Source: [Ruminococcus] lactaris ATCC 29176 (GTDB lineage: Bacteria; Bacillota; Clostridia; Lachnospirales; Lachnospiraceae). Taken from it: a stretch of DNA of 64,000 bases. Position 1 is the stretch's first letter. Each line of letters begins with the position of its first letter. The stretch spans positions 1,240,001 through 1,304,000 of the forward strand of contig NZ_CP102292.1 of NCBI RefSeq assembly GCF_025152405.1, written 5' to 3'. Made by a program: the position numbers and the translations under genes. Under the pieces are notes generated by a model. That model was not told the DNA's origin and did no database searches. It was given only the letters and a program-made list of their open reading frames with translations. Below are positions 44,242-52,614 of this stretch, piece by piece.

Positions 44242-46227
44242 ATGATGAAAGAATTGTCAATCGATTTAGAAACTTACAGTGATATTGATATCTCTAAATG
44301 CGGAGCCTACAAATACGCCGAGTCTAATAATTTTGAGATACTGCTCTTCGGTGTTTCTGTTGATAATGGGCCTGTTGTTGTCTATGACCTTGCATCAGGT
44401 GATGAGATTCCAGCAGAAATCTTAGCAGCACTATCTGATGAAAATATAATCAAATGGGCTTTCAATGCTTCTTTTGAAAGAGTCTGCTTATCCAACTGGC
44501 TCAGGAAGCATCATCCAGAATACTTCAAAACCTATAATACTCAAGGCGATCCGGTACAAAACTTCTTGGATCCAGCCTCATGGAAATGTACAATGATATG
44601 GTCCGCCTATATGGGACTGCCACTTTCACTTGAAGGTGTCGGAGCTGTCCTCAAGCTTCAGGACCAGAAAATGAAAGAAGGCAAGGACTTAATCAAATAC
44701 TTCTGCAGTCCCTGTAAGCCAACAAAAGTAAATGGAGGAAGAACCAGAAATCTCCCTGAACATGCACCTGATAAATGGGAAACATTTAAGACCTATAATC
44801 GCAGAGATGTTGAGGTGGAGCTTGCCATCAAGCAGAGATTATCAAAATTTCCGGTACCTGACTCAGTGTGGCATGAATATCATATTGATCAGGAAATCAA
44901 CGACAGTGGCATAATGCTGGATATGGATGTTGTAGAAAATGCTATCGCCTTCGATGAAAGATCCAAATCAGCTCTTATAACAGCAATGAAGAATATAACT
45001 AATCTGGATAATCCAAACAGCGTAGTTCAGATGAAACAATGGCTCTCTGATAACGGTGTCGAAACAGAATCCCTTGGTAAGAAGGAGGTTGCTGGTCTTA
45101 TTAAGGAGACCGATGGCGATATCAGCAAAGCACTTAAGCTAAGACTCCAGCTTGCCAAATCCTCTGTAAAGAAATACCAGGCAATGCAGAATGCTGTTTG
45201 TAAAGACGGCAGAGCTCACGGTATGTTCCAGTTCTATGGAGCCAACCGCTCAGGAAGATGGGCTGGTCGCTTGATCCAGCTACAGAACCTTCCGCAAAAT
45301 CATATGTCCGACCTTACTGAAGCTCGTGAGCTGGTTCGTACTGGTGATTATGATACTCTGGATATGCTTTATGATGACATTCCTGATACTTTAAGCCAGC
45401 TGATCCGTACAGCCTTCATCGCAAGACCTGGATATAAATTCATTGTCAGTGACTACTCTGCCATCGAAGCCAGGGTCCTTGCACATCTTGCCGGTGAGAC
45501 CTGGCGTTCCAAAGTATTCGCTGAAGGAAAAGATATCTACTGCGCTTCTGCCAGCCAGATGTTTGGAGTTCCGGTTAAAAAACATGGCATAAATTCTCAC
45601 CTCAGACAGAAGGGCAAAATCGCAGAGCTTGCCCTCGGATATGGCGGATCTGTAGGCGCTCTGAAATCCATGGGAGCTTTAGAAATGGGCTTAACCGAAG
45701 AAGAGCTTCAACCATTGGTAGACTCTTGGCGCAGTTCCAATCCTATGATTACAGCCTTCTGGTGGAATGTAGATAATGCAATAAAGACTGCCATCAAGAT
45801 GCACATCCCTACTGAAGTAAACGGAATTCATTTCTGTTACAAAAGCGGAATGCTCTTAATCAAGCGCCCTTCCGGCAGAGTACTCAGCTATGTGAAGCCA
45901 AAGATTGGTGAAAACAGATTCGGCGGTGAATCCGTCACCTACGAGGGCATCGGCTCCACCAAGAAATGGGAACGCATAGAATCCTACGGTCCGAAGTTTG
46001 TGGAAAATATTGTTCAGGCAGTCAGCAGGGACATCCTCTGCAATGCCATGAAGACTCTACGGCATTGCTTCATCGTCGGACACGTCCATGATGAGTTGAT
46101 CATCGAATGTAGCTCTGGAGTTGACCTGAACGAAATCTGTAAGCAGATGGGGCGATCTCTGGACTGGATGCCTGGCATACTGCTTCGCGCCGATGGCTAT
46201 GAGACCAATTTTTACAAAAAAGAATAA
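44242..46227 (+). CDS. Phage DNA polymerase, family A
   Basis: 661 aa. N-terminal 3'-5' exonuclease with the DxE site in LSIDLETYSDID and the later YNRRDVEVELA. Polymerase motifs: A in SDYSAIEARVLAHLAGE, B in RQKGKIAELALGYGG, C in VGHVHDELIIE. AAAGGAAT precedes the start. Last gene of the plus-strand replication block; the usual order in such phages has it on the same strand as the primase, so this block appears inverted. Confidence 0.95.
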   Translation: MMKELSIDLETYSDIDISKCGAYKYAESNNFEILLFGVSVDNGPVVVYDLASGDEIPAEILAALSDENIIKWAFNASFERVCLSNWLRKHHPEYFKTYNTQGDPVQNFLDPASWKCTMIWSAYMGLPLSLEGVGAVLKLQDQKMKEGKDLIKYFCSPCKPTKVNGGRTRNLPEHAPDKWETFKTYNRRDVEVELAIKQRLSKFPVPDSVWHEYHIDQEINDSGIMLDMDVVENAIAFDERSKSALITAMKNITNLDNPNSVVQMKQWLSDNGVETESLGKKEVAGLIKETDGDISKALKLRLQLAKSSVKKYQAMQNAVCKDGRAHGMFQFYGANRSGRWAGRLIQLQNLPQNHMSDLTEARELVRTGDYDTLDMLYDDIPDTLSQLIRTAFIARPGYKFIVSDYSAIEARVLAHLAGETWRSKVFAEGKDIYCASASQMFGVPVKKHGINSHLRQKGKIAELALGYGGSVGALKSMGALEMGLTEEELQPLVDSWRSSNPMITAFWWNVDNAIKTAIKMHIPTEVNGIHFCYKSGMLLIKRPSGRVLSYVKPKIGENRFGGESVTYEGIGSTKKWERIESYGPKFVENIVQAVSRDILCNAMKTLRHCFIVGHVHDELIIECSSGVDLNEICKQMGRSLDWMPGILLRADGYETNFYKKE

Positions 46228-46235
46228 CATGAAAA

Positions 46236-46280
46236 TAGCGACCTACCAGCAATGTGTATTGGTAAGTCGCTACTTTTATT
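46236..46280. terminator. Bidirectional terminator between polymerase and defence operon
   Basis: TAGCGACCTACCA (46236-46248) pairs with TGGTAAGTCGCTA (46260-46272), with T run after it on the plus strand and A-rich sequence before it. Confidence 0.85.
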
Positions 46281-46285
46281 TAGTG

Positions 46286-47776
46286 TTAACGATGATTTAT
46301 ACAATATTTTCCTCGTGAAATACGCATTAATACACCTTTTTTAGTCAAGACGGACAAAAGAACGTTAGTACTATCATGGGTAATATTAAGTAAGTTTTGA
46401 ACATCAGCATTTCGAATTATTCCTTTTCTTTCGGCTAGTTCAATCACTTTTTCTTCCTGACTGTATGGAGGTAGACTTACATCTTTTCTGTTCTTAGTAT
46501 ATCTTGTGGTTTTGCCACGAGATACTCGTAATAATTCACCTGATTCTACAAAACTTTTCAGCAACGCTCCTGCTTGTGGCGGATTCAGATCAAGAACCTC
46601 CATAACATCACGTTTGGTAAAGAATACATTATTCTCAGCCATAGCGTGAATAATATCTGATTGCTGTTCTTCCAGCAGTTCAAAACACTCAAGCATAAAT
46701 TCAGCCATTGACCTAATAACTGGGATAGAAACTGAGTTACCAAACTGTTTGTACTTCTGACCGTTCGTTGTATCTTCCGGGAAAGCGAAACTATCCACCC
46801 CGTTTTCATCTACGAATCCATAGCCTATAAATCCCTGCAGTCTTCCCCATTCATTTGGAGTCATTACCCGGATTCCTTCAGAGTTAAGGACAGTCTTCTT
46901 GCCAGCGACCTTCTTCCCAGAAACACCCGGTTTCGGCTGATAAATTAAATTTCGCTCCTTCCCTGAACCGCCAGTTGCAAGAATTGTATATGCAATCGGA
47001 TGGTCTTCATTACTTTTATTCACAACACAATATCCGAATCCATATCCATTTTTTTTCTGCCTTGCCTTATGTCGCTTTAATGTTTCTAAATAACCCTCAG
47101 CCATGTAGTATTTATCATCTACATTTGTGTCCAGAACTTCTGTCACATCCCTGAAGATAGTCTCATCTCTACTTATTGGTAACTGTGCGTTGAGAAGCTT
47201 AATGGCATTTCCGTATATTTTTTTACTGAATGCCATAATATATACCCTTGGCCTATTTTGAGGGAGCCCGAATTCCCGTGTATTTCTTACGAGAGTAGCT
47301 CTACTGTAACTGTAATTTCCATTTTCGTCTAAAGTAACACCTATTACCCTATATTCCAATTCTTCCTCTAAGGTCTTTATTATTGTCTCTATGGTATTGC
47401 CTTTGTCGTGAGAAACCAAGTTTTCTACATTTTCAAGAAACACTGCCCTCGGGTTCGTCCGAGAAATGATGTCCGCTATATCAAAAAATATAGTCCCCCT
47501 CGTTGTATCCCTGAACCCCAATTGCTTTCCGACCCTACTGAAGGCTTGGCATGGAAATCCAGCAAGTAATACGTCATATTCTGTGTTTACAACCTCATTT
47601 TTGAAATCTTCTGAGGTTAAATCATTTGTAGGATCCTCTCCGAAAAGATGCTTATATGTTAAGGCTGCATATGGATCTATTTCGGCCGATAATACATTTT
47701 CAAATAAGCCAGTCATCTCGAAACCGCGACGAATCCCTCCGATTCCGGCACATAAATCTATGGTCTTATATATCAT
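46286..47776 (-). CDS. C5-cytosine DNA methyltransferase with two winged-helix units
   Basis: Modifies cytosine to protect host DNA. Motif I IDLCAGIGGIRRGFE (residues ~6-20), motif IV GFPCQAFS with the catalytic Cys (~74-81), motif VI ENVENL, motif VIII QNRPRVY, motifs IX-X GRLQGF and YKQFGNSVSIPV. 496 aa; the last ~125 residues hold two similar winged-helix units (FFTKRDVMEVLDLNPPQAGA... LLRVSRGKTTRY; IIRNADVQNLLNITHDST... MRISRGKY). Last gene of the 12-gene operon; start overlaps the DUF4420 stop by 11 nt. Recognition sequence unknown. Confidence 0.93.
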   Translation of the reverse strand: MIYKTIDLCAGIGGIRRGFEMTGLFENVLSAEIDPYAALTYKHLFGEDPTNDLTSEDFKNEVVNTEYDVLLAGFPCQAFSRVGKQLGFRDTTRGTIFFDIADIISRTNPRAVFLENVENLVSHDKGNTIETIIKTLEEELEYRVIGVTLDENGNYSYSRATLVRNTREFGLPQNRPRVYIMAFSKKIYGNAIKLLNAQLPISRDETIFRDVTEVLDTNVDDKYYMAEGYLETLKRHKARQKKNGYGFGYCVVNKSNEDHPIAYTILATGGSGKERNLIYQPKPGVSGKKVAGKKTVLNSEGIRVMTPNEWGRLQGFIGYGFVDENGVDSFAFPEDTTNGQKYKQFGNSVSIPVIRSMAEFMLECFELLEEQQSDIIHAMAENNVFFTKRDVMEVLDLNPPQAGALLKSFVESGELLRVSRGKTTRYTKNRKDVSLPPYSQEEKVIELAERKGIIRNADVQNLLNITHDSTNVLLSVLTKKGVLMRISRGKYCINHR

Positions 47777-48701
47777 GATTTTCCCCTTGCAACAGCGAAA
47801 TCGGAGTCAGCCCCGATAGATCCACTGTATAGTTTATTTTTGTAATCCCCGTAGGCATAACTCCACCGACAAATGAAGCTGGTGTTATGGTCGGAAAACT
47901 ATCATCTATTATGTAAAGAAGCATTTCATGCAGAATAAAATTTTTTTTGCGTGCACTCATTCCTGCCTCAAAACCCTTTTTCTCCAATTTTTGATTAAGA
48001 AGAGCCGTGTTATAACCGATTGAGTCAAACTCTGAAATAATGCTGTCAATCGATTTTCCAGACATAACGGTTGGTTCAAAGCAACACAAAACTAAAACCA
48101 ACGGCTTCCCGTTCGGAAACAATTGAAATTGGCTGCTTATTGTCACTTCACGCTTCTCTCTGTTAATACTCGATTTTACCTCAATAAATCTTGTAGAAGT
48201 TTCTATGTCATATGTTGCCCCATCCGGACCGTTCCACTCACTTTCTTCACCTCTGTCTACAACATATTTCAGAACACATAATTCCCCCAGAACATCATAG
48301 ATTCTGTCATCAATATTTCTGTTACCAAGAAGTTCCTTCCATTCTTTCCACCACATTACGGGCGATGCTTCTATAAGTATTCTGTGAATACCATTCTCTC
48401 CAGGATCTACCAACGCTTCACAAAGAGACGCAAAAGGAGTCTTTATATCAACAGAATCCGTCGTCAATAAAATAACTCTTTTTACCTCTCCTGTCAGAAC
48501 TCTTATTTCTGTGCTTCGAATTCGGGCATTTGCAAAACTCTCATTAATCTCTTCCCTCCCACTATAAGGTATGGCAACTCCATATGAATCATCCAGTTTT
48601 ACTGTCCAAGCTGGATAATCAGTATGCTTCAAGAGAGAGATATTCTGCGCATATCCTAAAATGTCAGTATCCCAATTATTCAATATCGCTTCCTTCATCA
48701 T
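47766..48701 (-). CDS. DUF4420 PD-(D/E)XK nuclease-like protein
   Basis: 311 aa from the first of two adjacent ATGs, with AAGGAGGTG upstream. The PD-(D/E)XK set is visible: an N-terminal Glu in DVLGELCVLKYVV (~137), Asp in TYDIETSTRF and E-x-K in FIEVKSS (~170). Matches the DUF4420 family, found in restriction clusters with Z1 helicases and MORC-like ATPases. Probably the DNA-cutting subunit or one of two, since a Mrr-like nuclease is also in the operon. Overlaps the upstream gene by ~26 nt. Confidence 0.85.
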   Translation of the reverse strand: MMKEAILNNWDTDILGYAQNISLLKHTDYPAWTVKLDDSYGVAIPYSGREEINESFANARIRSTEIRVLTGEVKRVILLTTDSVDIKTPFASLCEALVDPGENGIHRILIEASPVMWWKEWKELLGNRNIDDRIYDVLGELCVLKYVVDRGEESEWNGPDGATYDIETSTRFIEVKSSINREKREVTISSQFQLFPNGKPLVLVLCCFEPTVMSGKSIDSIISEFDSIGYNTALLNQKLEKKGFEAGMSARKKNFILHEMLLYIIDDSFPTITPASFVGGVMPTGITKINYTVDLSGLTPISLLQGENHDI

Positions 48702-49518
48702 CGTGGACTGACACCTCCTTATCGTATACCTCATCAAACAGCATTTTAGAATATTGTGTTTCACCGCCGTCTGTCAAAGCAGGTTCTAAGGAAACGCATT
48801 TTGCCAGATTAAGTTTAGCTGCAGCTCGGAATGTTTTATCCCTTTGTTCCGGCAGCATTGAAAATGCATATAACATACATCGAAAAAGTTGCTCCCTATA
48901 TCCTCTGCCTGGTCTTTCTATGAAATGGCTTATTATATTAGTTCCGTTATTCTTCAAAACTTCGTAAGTGCTTTTGGAATCCCCTTGCCATCCTAAATGG
49001 ATGTACCACCACAGTGTCTTCAACCAAATCCTTCTTGTATGTGAGTAAAACCTCTTCTTTTTTAATCTTACACTATCTTTTTCCGTCTTTACACCTATCG
49101 CATAGGAAAGATTCGGTATGTACTCACTTATTATTCTTACATCATCCCTTTGATTCGGATATCTGATAAATGTAATGTCAGGCATCACAATCACAGAAAT
49201 ATATCTCCATATATCATCATCATTCGCTTCTATAACAGTAAAATCGTCCAGAGGATTCAGGAGCTCATATAATCTGATTCCCACCTTCAAATCTAAATTA
49301 TAGTCAATACGGTTTCCACTCTCAGCAAGTACTGTCTTGAATGTCTCAACAACACCGTCTCTGATTAACTTGTACTCTATCCCGTAATTGTCTACAGGAA
49401 CATCAAACATCGCCCAATGCCTTATTTGGTCGCTGAACTCCGTATCACTCATATAATCATATGCTTCAATTTTATTCTTAGCATCATTGAATGAAAGTTT
49501 ATATCTGTTGAAATCCAT
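48676..49518 (-). CDS. Uncharacterised defence-operon protein (DUF6339-like)
   Basis: 280 aa from the ATG at 49518 (GGGAGGA upstream, TGATG overlap with the previous stop); a longer frame to 49593 is less likely. Central basic stretch VKTEKDSVRLKKKRFYSHTR, then LWWYIHLGW. I believe it belongs with DUF6339 proteins of this kind of cluster but cannot confirm it. No nuclease or ATPase motif is visible; a structural or specificity role is possible. Confidence 0.7.
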   Translation of the reverse strand: MDFNRYKLSFNDAKNKIEAYDYMSDTEFSDQIRHWAMFDVPVDNYGIEYKLIRDGVVETFKTVLAESGNRIDYNLDLKVGIRLYELLNPLDDFTVIEANDDDIWRYISVIVMPDITFIRYPNQRDDVRIISEYIPNLSYAIGVKTEKDSVRLKKKRFYSHTRRIWLKTLWWYIHLGWQGDSKSTYEVLKNNGTNIISHFIERPGRGYREQLFRCMLYAFSMLPEQRDKTFRAAAKLNLAKCVSLEPALTDGGETQYSKMLFDEVYDKEVSVHDDEGSDIE

Positions 49519-50477
49519 CACTCGCGTTCCTCCCGAAGCTTCATCCTTATATTCTTTTGCAAGCTTTTCAAAAGCTTTTCGGAAGACTCCCAATGCAATT
49601 CTTCATAACAGTCTTCTATAAACTGATGAAGAATACTACATATGGAATTATTTGCAAGTCCTATGTTTTGCTTCGTAGCTTTTAAATCTTCATCACTCAG
49701 CCTTTGAAATATCAACAAATAAGTCTGCGCCAAAATGTCAACCATCATATCAAAATTTTTAATCGAGTCCCCGTTCTCATTTGTTGATGGAGCTGGGCAC
49801 CCATCATAGTACGGATTCAAATACAGACATAAACTGTCTTTTGAAAACATGTCTACGGTTTTTGGATCTTCCCACTGTGAAAATTCAACCCACCATAAAG
49901 GTTCATTTTCAGATTTGTATTCTTCAATTGGGAACTCCATATATAAGCTATTGAAATCTAAGACTATATGTTCAATTTCTCCTACCGAGACACCATCTTC
50001 ATTAATCAAATCTGCTTCGTCTTCCTGAACAATACCCGCTTTTTTCTTGATATAAAATATGATGCTGAGTTCCATGTCTCCCGATATATACCCTGGCTTG
50101 AAGGTATGATAAAACTTGCATACCCTTCCCTGACTTGTAATCACATCTGAAGTCGGAAGAATATATCCTGTCTGTGTCAGCTTTTTATTCACCCAGATAA
50201 TACAGATGCCTAAATCAGCATCCCTACAAGCAATTCCTGTCTTTCCTTTCAGAAGATTTGGATAAGCCACTCGAACTGTCTTTTCAAAGATTAATCCTTC
50301 CGTCTCTATCTTCCAGATATCCAACGGATCAGACAGTTTTATCGTGGCAGTTCCCTTCTGTTGCAGTCCGAATATCTTATCTTGATAAGAATATGTAAAT
50401 CTGTATTTATCAACGTTTATCCCACTTGCTTCCGACATTTCAGGAGTTAGTGTCGGATAAAACAACATACCTTCCAT
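49518..50477 (-). CDS. Uncharacterised defence-operon protein
   Basis: 319 aa from the ATG at 50477, with GAGGAGGAAT upstream; a GTG at 50492 overlaps the GHKL stop but lies inside the ribosome site. Beta-rich first half (VDKYRFTYSYQDKIFGLQQK, TATIKLSDPLDIWKIE), helical second half. I recognise no domain. Lies between the GHKL ATPase and the DUF6339-like gene, coupled to both, so it is probably a subunit of the restriction complex. Confidence 0.72.
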   Translation of the reverse strand: MEGMLFYPTLTPEMSEASGINVDKYRFTYSYQDKIFGLQQKGTATIKLSDPLDIWKIETEGLIFEKTVRVAYPNLLKGKTGIACRDADLGICIIWVNKKLTQTGYILPTSDVITSQGRVCKFYHTFKPGYISGDMELSIIFYIKKKAGIVQEDEADLINEDGVSVGEIEHIVLDFNSLYMEFPIEEYKSENEPLWWVEFSQWEDPKTVDMFSKDSLCLYLNPYYDGCPAPSTNENGDSIKNFDMMVDILAQTYLLIFQRLSDEDLKATKQNIGLANNSICSILHQFIEDCYEELHWESSEKLLKSLQKNIRMKLREERE

Positions 50478-50488
50478 AATATTCCTCC

Positions 50489-52591
50489 TCACTCAATCCT
50501 GAATGTATACTGATATTTTTTATCATATGCACGAATCCTTATTTTTCCATTTATCTCAGGATTGATGAGATGTGGAGAAATCTGGATCTGGGTAAAAATA
50601 TCATCACCATTTTCAGAGATTATTGCTACTGTAATTTCCTCTGCTTCAACAGAAACGTTATCTGAATCACAGTTTTGTTTAATTTCTATAGGGTAATCCG
50701 AAACAGACGTTCTCACCGTATCAATAAAACAGTTGGTGACTCTTACCGGAAATTCTGTTCCTATATCATCTTTCCAAGATTTCGCATCTATCCATCCCGC
50801 CTCAGAAGCAATCATTAAAGACACGGCTGCATTCTTCTTTCCGTGCATCATCTTCAGGATAAAATCCATCTCTACTTCATTTCCACGTATAACTTGGGAT
50901 GTAATCTGAAAACTGATATTTGTTATTTTTGTTCCTGTTCCGCCTCCACCACCAGTGCCACCGGAAGGTTTCTTCTTTCCATATCCGATTCTGGGAAGCA
51001 AATTTTTCCCCAGCCGGTTCGAAAGTTTACTTGCTGTAGCGTCTACATTTACTATTGAACTCTTTTTTATATGGCCAATGATTGCGTTAATAGTATTTCT
51101 CTGTATTCTCTGCACTATCTGCATTTTAACAGGATCAATCCAGGCCATATGATCAGAAGCTTCGCAATCACGCAAATATTCTCCTAGCGTCTTTCCCGCA
51201 TACTCTGGAACTCCTAAATCACTTTTGATTCTTTTTTCAGTAGTCGGTACATAGAAAGCAAACAGGAAATCTTCCGGACTTTCGGGTGGTGGTACATTCT
51301 TCACCCAGGCACCAGTAATTGCATAATCAATTACCATTCCCGGGTCTCTTGCAAACATTACGATAGGTTCATTTAATCCTCCGTCAGCTTCAAACTTTCC
51401 GATATAATCATATGGGCTGAGCACATTTTCTGTACCATTCAACTCTGTCTGCGAAATCCTGGCTATTGCTACATAACCCGAAACCATTCCGCTTTCAAAG
51501 TACGACCTGATATTCACCGGAAGAATTGTTATGTTGTCAAATTCATCACTTGTATATTCATGGTCATATGACTTTGCCAATGCGCAAGTATATAAATCTT
51601 GTGTCAATCTGAAAAATGGCAACATATCTTGTTTGCTGATTGGAACATTATCAACTGAAACAAGAAGCCATTTGTTTTTACAGAACACAGGCAACTCTCT
51701 GTTATGAATTTTGGGTGCATACCATTTTTGAATTGCAAGCCGTAAATAAGAAGATACTGATGATGCCCAATTGTTTACAAAATGTTCCCTCACATCTTCT
51801 CTTATCTCTGCTTCTACCGGAATAATTCCGTCAAGTAATTCCTTGATTTTTATATACGGAATAACTATTGATGTTCCTGTCTCTTTTTCTTTAAAAGGCT
51901 TAATACCGAATACGTCAAGCACAGAGTTTATATGCTCATCGTCATTTAATGGGAGCAGATCTTCTCCGTTACGTATTCCCCACCACGCTTTACCTGCAGA
52001 CAAAGGCTCTATAGCGTTTAATAACGTGCAGTCATTACCATACTGATCAACACGACTTTCATCCTCAACAAGTGTAATGATCAGCCTGTTTTCGTAGTTG
52101 CTTTCATCGACCTTTATGCGGCTATAGAAGATAACTATCCCTATTCCGACACGATAGTAAACACTTTTTCCAAAGCCCCAATTTCCTCCAGCATTCGATA
52201 TAATTTGTCTTTTCCCTGTATCAAAAATCAGTTTAAAGAAATTACCGTGGTCATCCTTTTTAATCTCCGCTTTTCGTATGCTACCAGTCAATCCTGAAGT
52301 TTTTGTATCTCTTATTTCGAGATAGTCTGCTTCCTGATCCGGATATCGACCATTTAATATATCTTCTATTCCATACAATAACGAATTAAATCGTGCGGGT
52401 ACAAACTTACCAGATTGAAAATTCACCGCATAGGACTTACCCTCTTCCATCAGAGCCGCGTCAGAACTGTTTTGGATTGCTTCTCTGACAAGCAAATCCA
52501 ATTCTGGCACATTGTCATTCTGAAGAGACTTCAATGTCACACTTCCGTATGATACTCCGTAATCAGTTCTCAGAATCTCTCTGTCCAACAT
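50489..52591 (-). CDS. GHKL (MutL/MORC-like) ATPase
   Basis: 700 aa. The Bergerat fold is plain: motif N in LLVREAIQNSSDAAL (E37, N41, D44), motif G1 region LEIRDTKTSGLTGSI (~86-100), and G2 GGNWGFGKSVYYRVGIG (~131-147). A Gly-rich hinge (GGTGGGGGTGT) lies near residue 550, followed by a beta-rich C-terminal domain. MutL/MORC-like ATPases with Z1 helicases in restriction operons were described by Iyer, Abhiman and Aravind (2008). Probably a clamp that loads or activates the nuclease. Confidence 0.88.
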   Translation of the reverse strand: MLDREILRTDYGVSYGSVTLKSLQNDNVPELDLLVREAIQNSSDAALMEEGKSYAVNFQSGKFVPARFNSLLYGIEDILNGRYPDQEADYLEIRDTKTSGLTGSIRKAEIKKDDHGNFFKLIFDTGKRQIISNAGGNWGFGKSVYYRVGIGIVIFYSRIKVDESNYENRLIITLVEDESRVDQYGNDCTLLNAIEPLSAGKAWWGIRNGEDLLPLNDDEHINSVLDVFGIKPFKEKETGTSIVIPYIKIKELLDGIIPVEAEIREDVREHFVNNWASSVSSYLRLAIQKWYAPKIHNRELPVFCKNKWLLVSVDNVPISKQDMLPFFRLTQDLYTCALAKSYDHEYTSDEFDNITILPVNIRSYFESGMVSGYVAIARISQTELNGTENVLSPYDYIGKFEADGGLNEPIVMFARDPGMVIDYAITGAWVKNVPPPESPEDFLFAFYVPTTEKRIKSDLGVPEYAGKTLGEYLRDCEASDHMAWIDPVKMQIVQRIQRNTINAIIGHIKKSSIVNVDATASKLSNRLGKNLLPRIGYGKKKPSGGTGGGGGTGTKITNISFQITSQVIRGNEVEMDFILKMMHGKKNAAVSLMIASEAGWIDAKSWKDDIGTEFPVRVTNCFIDTVRTSVSDYPIEIKQNCDSDNVSVEAEEITVAIISENGDDIFTQIQISPHLINPEINGKIRIRAYDKKYQYTFRIE

Positions 52592-52614
52592 ACTGCTTCT
52601 CCTTAGTTACAAGT

